From NCBI RefSeq assembly GCF_913777145.1, contig NZ_CAJYPS010000002.1, positions 44,247-108,246 on the forward strand: 64,000 nucleotides of DNA, written 5' to 3'. The stretch's first letter is position 1, and every line of letters starts with the position of its first letter. Positions 9,175 to 16,384 of the stretch are shown here, piece after piece. The stretch comes from an uncultured Roseateles sp. (GTDB lineage: Bacteria; Pseudomonadota; Gammaproteobacteria; Burkholderiales; Burkholderiaceae_C). The notes under the pieces are model-generated. The model saw only the letters and a program-made list of their open reading frames with translations. It was not told where the DNA came from and did no database searches. Both the position numbers and the translations under genes were made by a program.

Positions 9175-9882
9175 TCAGCGCCGCTGCACGCCCAGCGCAA
9201 GCAGGCCCTGGACCAGGCGCTCCCAGCCAGCGGCGTCCAGGCCACCGGCCGCCGCGCTGTCCTCCAGCTCGCGGGCCAGCGCCGACAGCGCCGGCTGGCC
9301 TATCAGCTGCAGCACCGCCTTGAGGCCGTGGGCCGCACGGCGCAGCTCGGCCGCATCGCCGCGCGCACAGGCGGCGTCGCCCTGTGCGATGTCGTCGCTG
9401 AAGCGCTCGATGCAACCAGACAGAAAGGCCTCGAACAGCGCACGGTCGCCGCCGAAGTGCTGCTGCACCGGGTCGGCCACCGCCTCGGTCGGGCCGGACT
9501 CGGCCACCGGCGCCGCGGCGCTCAGCAGCTGGGACACGCTGTCCAGCAGCGCGCTGAGCGCGACCGGCTTGTGCAGGATGCGCCGCACGCCCAGGCCCGA
9601 CAGCAGCTCGTGGCGCTGGGCGTTCAGGCCGGCGCTGAACACCACCCAGGGCGGCGCGCCGGCCTGCAGCGCCAGGCCCTCGCGCAGCAGGCTTTCGGTG
9701 GAGCCATCGGGCAGCATCAGGTCGCTGATGACCAGCCGCCAGCCGCCCTGGGCCAGCGCCGCGCGCGCGTCGGCCAGGCTGCGCACATTGGTGAGCTGCA
9801 GGCCGGGCAGCTCCTCCAGCGCCATCTCGACAAAGCGCGCGATCGAGTGGTCGTCCTCGATCAGCAACAGGCGCTCAGCCAT
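9175..9882 (-). CDS. Response regulator receiver fused to an HPt domain
   Basis: This 235-residue cytoplasmic protein has an N-terminal receiver (MAERLLLIEDD, phospho-acceptor Asp54 in VISDLMLPDG) and a C-terminal histidine phosphotransfer domain with the motif RRAAHGLKAVLQLIG, His185. It has no DNA-binding or enzymatic output. Receiver-HPt fusions can act as relay or phosphate-sink proteins between a kinase and another receiver. It starts one base after the stop of the HTH-receiver gene at 9884, so the two are surely coexpressed. Partners are probably the kinases at 12255 and 16385 and the CheY-like protein at 15953, but this is inference from proximity. Confidence 0.85.
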   Translation of the reverse strand: MAERLLLIEDDHSIARFVEMALEELPGLQLTNVRSLADARAALAQGGWRLVISDLMLPDGSTESLLREGLALQAGAPPWVVFSAGLNAQRHELLSGLGVRRILHKPVALSALLDSVSQLLSAAAPVAESGPTEAVADPVQQHFGGDRALFEAFLSGCIERFSDDIAQGDAACARGDAAELRRAAHGLKAVLQLIGQPALSALARELEDSAAAGGLDAAGWERLVQGLLALGVQRR

Positions 9883-9883
9883 C

Positions 9884-10534
9884 TCAGACCGGGGCGGACG
9901 CGGCGGCGCCGCGGGTGGCGTCCACCAGCAGGCGCGGCAGCAGGGTGACGAGTTCGGTCTTGTGCACCACCGGCACGCCCTGCAGCGCGAACGCGTAGGG
10001 CGCGCGCTGGGCCTCGTCCAGCGCGGTGACCACGATCAGGCGGCTGCGCGAGAACTGCGGGTGGGAGCGCAGGCTGGTGATCAGCGCGGCGCCATCGATG
10101 CCGGGCAGCAGGATGTCGATCAGCAGCAGGTCGGGCTCCAGCCGGCCCGCCATGGCCAGGCCGGCGATGCCGTCGGAGGCCACATGCAGCTCGGCGCGCG
10201 GCAGCTCGCGCTTCACGATCATGCTGATGAGGTTCTGGAAATGCACCGAGTCCTCGATCAGCAGCAGCGTCAGCGGCCTCGGAGCGGGTGGCGTCGGGGC
10301 GGGCGCGGCGCTGCCGGCGAGAGGCGTGCCGCTGCGGCTGCTGAGCCAGGCATCGACCGACGCGCGCAGGATGCGCCGATGGCCGCCAGGCGTCTTCCAG
10401 GCTTGCAGCTCGCCGCGGTCGACCATCAGCTGCACCGACCGGACCGCCATGCCCAGGCGCTGAGCTGCCTCCGTGGTGGAGCAGGTATCCGGGACCATTG
10501 GATCGGGGGAGGAGGTGCGATTCACCCGCGACAT
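9884..10534 (-). CDS. Excisionase-type helix-turn-helix fused to a receiver domain
   Basis: The 216-residue protein begins with a MerR/BldC-like winged helix (TTEAAQRLGMAVRSVQLMVD, then the wing motif KTPGGHRRI, residues about 19-64), a proline-rich linker, and a receiver with phospho-acceptor Asp140 (LLLIDILLPG) and the conserved Lys in VVHKTEL. DNA-binding before receiver is the reverse of the usual order. It is probably a phosphorylation-controlled transcription factor. An alternative start at 10498 (MVPDTCSTTEAAQ) would remove 12 residues and leave the HTH intact; neither start has a strong ribosome-binding site. It is divergent from the HD-GYP gene and could bind the shared intergenic region. 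Confidence 0.8.
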   Translation of the reverse strand: MSRVNRTSSPDPMVPDTCSTTEAAQRLGMAVRSVQLMVDRGELQAWKTPGGHRRILRASVDAWLSSRSGTPLAGSAAPAPTPPAPRPLTLLLIEDSVHFQNLISMIVKRELPRAELHVASDGIAGLAMAGRLEPDLLLIDILLPGIDGAALITSLRSHPQFSRSRLIVVTALDEAQRAPYAFALQGVPVVHKTELVTLLPRLLVDATRGAAASAPV

Positions 10535-10555
10535 TTTGCCGAATTCGGCGGGCCT

Positions 10556-10628
10556 TCAAATCATGTCTTATTTGATAGAAACTGCAACTCAGCCAGAATT
10601 GCATCCAAATATGCCAATTGGAGCCCCC
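10556..10628. promoter_or_regulatory. Divergent control region with inverted repeat and ribosome-binding site
   Basis: This AT-rich stretch lies upstream of the HD-GYP gene and just behind the divergent HTH-receiver gene. It holds a perfect inverted repeat, TCAAAT at 10556-10561 and ATTTGA at 10570-10575 with eight bases between, overlapping a TTGATA at 10572-10577. The sequence CAATTGGAG immediately before the HD-GYP start is the ribosome-binding site. The elements ATCATGT, TTTGATA and CAATTGGAG recur upstream of the gene starting at 14858. Confidence 0.5.
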
Positions 10629-11456
10629 ATGCCCGCCACAGCCGCCCCCCACGTCGCGACTTTGCTGGCGTTCGAGACCGGCGCGACGGCCCAGATGGAA
10701 CGCCTGCTGGACGACCTGGGCCGCATGTACCACGAGCGCAACAGCGCGCTGGAAGCGCTGGAGGCCGCCCATCTGGACACGCTGATGCGGCTGGCCGTGG
10801 CGGCCGAGCTGCGCGACGACGACACCGGCGCCCACATCGTGCGGCTGGGCTATCTGGCCGGCGCGCTGGCCCGCCGCCTGGGTGTGGACGAACAGGGCGC
10901 ACAGATGCTGAGACTGGCCGCGCCCATGCACGACATCGGCAAGCTGGGCGTGCCCGACGGTGTGCTGAAAAAGCCCGGCGCGCTGACGCCCGAGGAACGC
11001 CAGCTGATGCAGACGCATCCGCGCATGGGGGCCGATATCCTCGGCAACTCGGCGATCCCGGTGTTTGCGCTGGCGGCCGAAGTCGCGCTGCATCACCACG
11101 AACGCTGGGACGGCACCGGCTACCCGCATGGGCTGGCCGGCGAGGCCATCCCGCTGTCGGGGCGCATCGTGGCCGTCGTGGATTACTTTGATGCCCTGAC
11201 CATGGACCGCTGCTACCGTCCTGCCTTTGCCGATGACCGGGCGCTGGCCATGCTGGCCGAGCAGAGCGGCCAAGCCTTCGACCCGGGCGTGGTGGCGGCC
11301 TTTCTGGCCCACGCGCCCGAGCTGATGGCGCTGCGCGACTGGGTCAACCAGACGCAGCCCGGCTTCGTCCAGCTGAGTGCGCTGGGCGAGAACCGGGCAC
11401 CGGCCCGGCCCGCGCTGGCCGGCACCGACCTGCTGCGCGAACGACTGGAGATGTGA
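10629..11456 (+). CDS. HD-GYP domain cyclic-di-GMP phosphodiesterase
   Basis: The 275-residue product carries a complete HD-GYP domain: AAPMHDIGKLGVPDGVL, then HPRMGADIL, HHHERWDGTGYPHGLAG and GRIVAVVDYFDALTMDR. All metal-binding His/Asp residues and the HHExxDGxGYP signature are present, so hydrolysis of cyclic-di-GMP is likely. The N-terminal 60 residues form a helix (FETGATAQMERLLDDLGRMY and on) that could dimerise; there is no receiver domain. I chose the ATG at 10629 because GGAG lies six bases upstream; earlier in-frame starts exist at 10563 and 10611. The stop is followed after one base by the start of the binding-protein gene. Confidence 0.9.
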   Translation: MPATAAPHVATLLAFETGATAQMERLLDDLGRMYHERNSALEALEAAHLDTLMRLAVAAELRDDDTGAHIVRLGYLAGALARRLGVDEQGAQMLRLAAPMHDIGKLGVPDGVLKKPGALTPEERQLMQTHPRMGADILGNSAIPVFALAAEVALHHHERWDGTGYPHGLAGEAIPLSGRIVAVVDYFDALTMDRCYRPAFADDRALAMLAEQSGQAFDPGVVAAFLAHAPELMALRDWVNQTQPGFVQLSALGENRAPARPALAGTDLLRERLEM

Positions 11457-11457
11457 G

Positions 11458-12255
11458 ATGACTGCCCTGCCCCTGCTGCGCCGCGGCTGTGCCGCCCTGC
11501 TGAGCCTGGCCTGCGCATTGGCCGCGGCCGGGCCGGTCAGCCAGCGCGTGAAGAGCAGCGGCGAGCTGCGCGTGTGCATCTGGCCGGACTACTACGGCAT
11601 CTCGCTGCGCCACCCACGCACCGGCCAGCTCACCGGCATAGACATCGACCTGTCGGCCGAGCTCGCCGCCGACCTCAAGCTCAAGGCCCGCTATGTGGAC
11701 TCGTCCTTCCAGACCCTGGTGGACGACCTGCTGAACGACCGCTGCGACGTGGCCATGTTCGCGGTAGGCATCACGCCGCAGCGCCAGCAGCAGCTGCGCT
11801 TCACGCGGCCCTACCTGGAGAGCGACATCTATGCGGTGACCACGCGCAGCAGCCGCGTCGTGCAGCGCTGGGAGGACCTGGACCGCCCCGGCGTGCGCGT
11901 CGCGGTGCAGGCCGGCACTTTCATGGAGCCGGTGATGAAGGGCGCGCTCAAGCGGGCCACGCTGGTGGTGGTGCAGCCGCCCGCCACGCGCGAGCGCGAG
12001 CTGGAGGCCGGACGTGTGGACGCCTTCATGACCGACTATCCCTACAGCCGCCGCCTGCTGGACAACGCCGACTGGGCCCGTCTGGTGGCCCCCAGTACAC
12101 CCTTCCACGTGCTGCCCTACGGCTATGCGGTCAAGCCCGGCGACACGACCTGGCTGGCCACGGTGGACGACTTCGTCGCCCGCATCCAGCACGATGGCCG
12201 CCTGGCCACGGCGGCCCAGCGTCACGGCCTGGCCGCCATCGTGCGCAAGAACTGA
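11458..12255 (+). CDS. Orphan periplasmic amino-acid-type binding protein (SBP_bac_3)
   Basis: This 265-residue protein has a signal peptide (LLRRGCAALLSLACALAAAG) and a family-3 solute-binding fold: SSGELRVCIWPDYYGISLRHPRTG, GIDIDLSAELAADLKLK, DVAMFAVGITPQRQQQLRFT and GVRVAVQAGTF. No transporter genes accompany it. Instead its TGA overlaps the ATG of a membrane sensor kinase (TGATG), which ties its expression to the kinase. I infer that it senses a small ligand in the periplasm and presents it to that kinase, similar in principle to other binding-protein-dependent sensors. The ligand is not identifiable. Confidence 0.85.
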   Translation: MTALPLLRRGCAALLSLACALAAAGPVSQRVKSSGELRVCIWPDYYGISLRHPRTGQLTGIDIDLSAELAADLKLKARYVDSSFQTLVDDLLNDRCDVAMFAVGITPQRQQQLRFTRPYLESDIYAVTTRSSRVVQRWEDLDRPGVRVAVQAGTFMEPVMKGALKRATLVVVQPPATRERELEAGRVDAFMTDYPYSRRLLDNADWARLVAPSTPFHVLPYGYAVKPGDTTWLATVDDFVARIQHDGRLATAAQRHGLAAIVRKN

Positions 12256-14762
12256 TGCAGACACCTCCGCGCTGGCGCCCCAGCACGCTGATCGCCGCGG
12301 CGGGCAGCCTGCTCGCACTGCTGGTGCTGGTGGGCACCGGCGTCAGCCTGCTGCGCGACCGGGAGGAGCTGCGCAACGAGTCTTCGGAGCGGCTTGCGCT
12401 GCTGGCCCGCGTGCTGGAAGACCACGCGGCACGCGCCATCGATTCCTCGCAGATCGCCCTCACCGGCCTGGCCGACGTGGCGGCGCGCGGGGCACCGCCC
12501 GAGGTGCTGCAGGCGCTGCTGGGCCAGACCCAGACCAGCCTGCCGTTTCTGCGCGGCGTCGCGCTGCTGGACGCCAACGGCCAGGTGCTGGCCGCGGCCG
12601 ATCCGGCCGATCGCGGCATCCGCATCGACCCGCAGGCGCTGGGCACCTGGCCCGCCCCCGGCAGCGACGCGCTGGGCCGCTTCGTGCCCACGCGCAGCCT
12701 GGTGGGTCTGCGCCTGGATGCGCCGGCGCTGCCGGTGCCGCGTGGCGTCGGCTTCTTCCCGCTGCTGCGCACGCTGCGCCTGCCGGGCGGCCACAGCGCG
12801 TTGCTGGTGGCGCTGCTGAACCCGGACGCGATCGCCAACTTCCAGCAGGTCACGCTGAGCGACGAGGTCAGCGCCGCCGCGCTGCTGAGCCTCAACGGCC
12901 AGGTGCTGGCCGCCACCGACCGCGCCGAGTTGCTGCCTGGCGACCGCGCGCTCGCACTGGGCGCGCCCGGCGCACCGCTGGCGCGGGTGCTGTCGGGCAG
13001 CGAGCACGGACTGTGGCGGGGGGCGGGCCTGCGCGCCGAGCCGCAGCTGGGCGCCTATCGGGCGCTGCGCGCGCGGCCGCTGCTGGTGGTGACCGAACTG
13101 CCGCAGGCCGAGCTGACGCGGCAGTGGATGGACGACCTGCGCAGCACCGGCCTGCCCGCGCTGCTGGTAGCCGCGGCGCTGCTGATGCTGTCGCTGGTGG
13201 GCGCGCGTGCGGTGCGCACCCGCGAGCGCACGCAGCAGGCGCTGGCCCAGGCGCAGCAGCGCATCGCGGACCGCGAGCGCGAGCTCAGCGCCATCTTCGG
13301 CAGCGTGCAGGACCTGCTGTTCCGCACCGACGCCGGGGGTCAGGTCATCTTCATCAACGAGCGCTACAGCCAGCTCAGCGGCCAGTCGGTCGCGCGGGCC
13401 ACGGGCCGCCCACTGCACGAGGTGTTCGGCGGCTCGGCCGCGGTGGCCGCCCTGTTCCACCCGGCGCCGGCCAGCGAGGAGGAACCGCCGCGCCGCGCCC
13501 GCGCCGACTGGACCGACGCCAGCGGCCAGGCGCGCAGCTTCGAGGTGACGCTGGTACCGCTGCGGCGCCAGACCGCGGCGCTGGAGTGGGTGGGCAGCGC
13601 CACCGATGTCAGCAGCCTGATGCGCGCCCAGGCCGAACTGAACGCCCAGCTGGGCCTGGCCCGCTCGCTGCTGGCCAGCAGCCCGCTGCCCATGTCGGTG
13701 CTGGACCGCAACAACCGCTACCTGGACGTGAACCGTGCGTGGGAGCAGTTCACCGGCCGCCAGCGCTCGGCAGTGCTGGGCCGGCGCGCCGCCAGCTACC
13801 TGCCGCCCGCCGAAGCCGCGCTGCACGACGCGCGCGACGCCGAACTGCTGGAGACCGGCGGCGAGACCCGTTACGAGGCGGTCTGGCATGGCCGCGACGG
13901 CCGCCGGCGCGATCTCTACATCAGCAAGTCCACCTTCCCCGATGCCAGCGGCCGCCCCATGGGCATCGTCGTGAGCTTCATGGACATCAGCGAGTTCCGC
14001 GAGGCCGAGCGTGCCACGCGCGCCGCGCGCGATGCCGCGCTGGCCAACTCCCAGGCCAAGTCGGAATTCATCGCCAATGTCAGCCACGAGCTGCGCACGC
14101 CGCTGCAGTCCATCCTGGGCTTCTCGGAGCTGGGCCGGGCGCGCACCGGCGCGCAGCAGCCGCGGCTCAGCGACATGTTCAACGACATCCACCGCGCCGG
14201 TCAGCGCATGCTGGGCCTGGTCAACGACCTGCTGGACCTCAGCAAGATCGAGCAGGCCAACGACCCGCTGCAGCCCGAGCGCCAGGACCTGCGCCCGCTG
14301 CTGCGCGAGGTGGCGGCCGAGCTGCAGCCGCTGCTGGACGCCCGCCGGCTGCGGCTGGACTGCCGCCTGGGCGGCGCCCAGATCGTCGCGCTGGTGGACG
14401 CGCCACGCATGCAGCAGGTGCTGCGCAACGTGCTGGCCAACGCGATCAAGTTCTCCCCCGAGGGCGGGCTGATCGAGATCAGCGCGCGCTACGACGCGCA
14501 GGAACACATCTGCCTGGAAGTGGCGGACCGCGGCCCCGGCATCCCCGAGGCCGAGCTGGACAGCGTGTTCGAGGCCTTTGTGCAGTCCAGCGCGACCAAG
14601 GACGGCTCGGGCGGCACCGGCCTGGGCCTGGCGATCTGCCGCCGCATCATGAATGCCCATGGCGGCCGCATCTGGGCCAGCAACCGCGAAGGTGGCGGTT
14701 CGGTGCTGCACCTGCAGCTGCCTGTCGCCCACTTCGGCGACACCGCGCCTGCCACGCTCTGA
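12255..14762 (+). CDS. Membrane PAS-domain sensor histidine kinase
   Basis: The 835-residue kinase has two membrane helices (about 14-34 and 299-320) enclosing a 260-residue periplasmic sensor region, probably Cache-like. It then has two PAS domains (about 345-450 and 470-590, the first containing FRTDAGGQVIFINERYSQLSG), a HisKA domain with His611 in ANVSHELRTPLQSILGF, and an HATPase domain with ANAIKFSPEGG, DRGPGIP and GTGLGLAICRRI. It has no receiver, so phosphate must pass to separate proteins. The start overlaps the stop of the binding-protein gene by one base. The periplasmic region is the natural docking place for that protein. Confidence 0.88.
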   Translation: MQTPPRWRPSTLIAAAGSLLALLVLVGTGVSLLRDREELRNESSERLALLARVLEDHAARAIDSSQIALTGLADVAARGAPPEVLQALLGQTQTSLPFLRGVALLDANGQVLAAADPADRGIRIDPQALGTWPAPGSDALGRFVPTRSLVGLRLDAPALPVPRGVGFFPLLRTLRLPGGHSALLVALLNPDAIANFQQVTLSDEVSAAALLSLNGQVLAATDRAELLPGDRALALGAPGAPLARVLSGSEHGLWRGAGLRAEPQLGAYRALRARPLLVVTELPQAELTRQWMDDLRSTGLPALLVAAALLMLSLVGARAVRTRERTQQALAQAQQRIADRERELSAIFGSVQDLLFRTDAGGQVIFINERYSQLSGQSVARATGRPLHEVFGGSAAVAALFHPAPASEEEPPRRARADWTDASGQARSFEVTLVPLRRQTAALEWVGSATDVSSLMRAQAELNAQLGLARSLLASSPLPMSVLDRNNRYLDVNRAWEQFTGRQRSAVLGRRAASYLPPAEAALHDARDAELLETGGETRYEAVWHGRDGRRRDLYISKSTFPDASGRPMGIVVSFMDISEFREAERATRAARDAALANSQAKSEFIANVSHELRTPLQSILGFSELGRARTGAQQPRLSDMFNDIHRAGQRMLGLVNDLLDLSKIEQANDPLQPERQDLRPLLREVAAELQPLLDARRLRLDCRLGGAQIVALVDAPRMQQVLRNVLANAIKFSPEGGLIEISARYDAQEHICLEVADRGPGIPEAELDSVFEAFVQSSATKDGSGGTGLGLAICRRIMNAHGGRIWASNREGGGSVLHLQLPVAHFGDTAPATL

Positions 14763-14814
14763 GCCCCCGCCGCGCCCACCTGGGGCGCCCGCGCGTGACT
14801 TACGGCACAGTCGA

Positions 14815-14857
14815 TAAATTTGATATTTGATATCATGTTTATCAATTGGAGACCATC
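14815..14857. promoter_or_regulatory. AT-rich promoter region with TTGATA direct and inverted repeats
   Basis: In an otherwise GC-rich region this stretch has TTGATA at 14820-14825 and 14827-14832, and the inverted copy TATCAA at 14840-14845, seven bases beyond the second. CAATTGGAG follows and provides the ribosome-binding site for the gene at 14858. The repeats probably form an operator over a promoter. The same word set (TTTGATA, ATCATGT, CAATTGGAG) is present upstream of the HD-GYP gene at 10629. Confidence 0.5.
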
Positions 14858-15940
14858 ATGCACGCCAGCCTTGCGGAAATCCTAGAGAACCAGAAATCGG
14901 GCCTGTTGTGGGTCAGCCAGGACGGCGTGGTGCGCTACGCCAATGGCGAGGCCTGCACCCGGACCGGCCTGGCGTCGGGCGGCAAGCTCTACGACCCCGA
15001 CCTTGCCCGGGCCGTGGCCCGCGCGGTGATCGCCCGCGTCAGCGCGGTGGTGAACGCGCCCGGCCGACCGGCCAGTGCGGGCGAGCCGGTGCCCGAACTG
15101 CAGTGCCGGGTCGTGCCGGGCCTGTCGCGCGACGACGCCTTCGTGTTCATACGCGACAGCAGCGGCGCCGACACCGGCTCGGCCTACGACAACCTGATGC
15201 AGGTGATACGCACCGACCTGCGCACGCCGCTGCAGGAGGCCCAGCGTGCGCTGGGCCTGCTGGACCGCGAGCTCGCCTTGCATGCCGAACCGCTGCTGGA
15301 ATCCGTCGGCGAGGTGCTGCAGGTGCTGGACAAGATCTCCGACCTGGCCGCGCTGTGGAACAGCGGCGCGCTGATGGCGGACGACCGCATCGAGCTGTGG
15401 CCGCTGCTGCAAAGCGTCTGGGGCGAGTTGCAGCCGCAGGCCATGGACCGCCATGTGAAGGTGCGCTTCCAGGCCCAGCACGAGCTCGCCAACCTGGCCA
15501 CGCTGTACGGCAGCGAGCCCTGGATGCGGCGCGTGCTGCTGGAGTGCCTGGAGGCCGGGATACGCGCGGCCGCCCCAGGCAGCCAGCTGCTGATCGAACA
15601 CCGCCAGCTGGGCCCTCGCGCCCTCATCGTGTTCCGCAACAGCGGCGTGTTTGCACGCCTGACCACCGGCGTCGAGCTGGAAAGCCGCCGCCCGGCCGCG
15701 GGCTCCCCGGCCGCGGCGCGCGAGCGCATCGGCTTCCAGCTGTGCCGCCACATCGTCGCGCTGCATGGCGGCGAGCTGCGCGAGGAGCACGAGGACGGCG
15801 ACCGCCACTTCCTCATCGACCTGCCCACCGGCGCGCCGCATCGCACCAGCGACCCGCAGATGGACATCGCCCAGGCCCAGCGCTACGCCAGCGATCTGGC
15901 CGAACTGATGGCGCGCTCACGTCGCGCCCCGCAACCCTGA
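14858..15940 (+). CDS. Degenerate histidine-kinase-like protein lacking the phospho-histidine
   Basis: This 360-residue cytoplasmic protein has a short PAS-like N-terminus (KSGLLWVSQDGVVRYANGEA), a DHp-like helical pair and a C-terminal ATPase-like domain ending ERIGFQLCRHIVALHGGEL. The place where the H-box should read HELRTPL reads TDLRTPL, putting Thr119 in place of the phospho-acceptor histidine. The N-box asparagine and the first glycine box are also not recognisable. It is therefore probably not an active kinase and may scaffold or inhibit a partner. The ATG at 14858 has GGAG six bases upstream. It is followed after 12 bases by a CheY-like gene. Confidence 0.72.
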   Translation: MHASLAEILENQKSGLLWVSQDGVVRYANGEACTRTGLASGGKLYDPDLARAVARAVIARVSAVVNAPGRPASAGEPVPELQCRVVPGLSRDDAFVFIRDSSGADTGSAYDNLMQVIRTDLRTPLQEAQRALGLLDRELALHAEPLLESVGEVLQVLDKISDLAALWNSGALMADDRIELWPLLQSVWGELQPQAMDRHVKVRFQAQHELANLATLYGSEPWMRRVLLECLEAGIRAAAPGSQLLIEHRQLGPRALIVFRNSGVFARLTTGVELESRRPAAGSPAAARERIGFQLCRHIVALHGGELREEHEDGDRHFLIDLPTGAPHRTSDPQMDIAQAQRYASDLAELMARSRRAPQP

Positions 15941-15952
15941 AAGGAGCGAACC

Positions 15953-16324
15953 ATGAAGCGCGTCCTCATCGTCGAAGACCAGGCCGACATCCGCAAGCTC
16001 ATCCACATGACGCTGGAATTCGAGGCCTACGAGATTCACGAAGCCGCCGACGGCGCCCAGGGCCTGCGCCTGGCCTCCGCGCTGCGCCCCGACCTCATCC
16101 TGCTGGACGTGATGATGCCGGGCGAGCTCGATGGCCTGCAGGTCTGTCAGCGCATCAAGCAAGACCCGACCCTGGCGGGCATCAAGATCGTGCTGCTGAC
16201 CGCCCGCGGCCAGGCGCGCGACCGGGAGGCCGGCACCAAGGCCGGCGCGGACGACTATCTGGTCAAGCCCTTCAGCCCGCTGCAGCTGATCGACACCATC
16301 GAGCGGCTCACCGAAACCGTTTGA
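15953..16324 (+). CDS. CheY-like single-domain response regulator
   Basis: A 123-residue stand-alone receiver with acidic pair Glu8/Asp9, phospho-acceptor Asp52 (LILLDVMMPG), the conserved Thr in VLLTARG and Lys in DDYLVKPFSP. It has no output domain, so it must act by binding another protein or by passing phosphate. AAGGAG lies just upstream of its ATG. It sits between the kinase-like gene (12 bp upstream) and a large sensor kinase (60 bp downstream), and the receiver-HPt protein at 9175 is a plausible relay partner. Confidence 0.9.
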   Translation: MKRVLIVEDQADIRKLIHMTLEFEAYEIHEAADGAQGLRLASALRPDLILLDVMMPGELDGLQVCQRIKQDPTLAGIKIVLLTARGQARDREAGTKAGADDYLVKPFSPLQLIDTIERLTETV

Positions 16325-16384
16325 GCGCCGCCCAAGCGCTGACCTGACACGGCCCGGCTCCCGCCGCGGCCGCGGGAGAACGTC

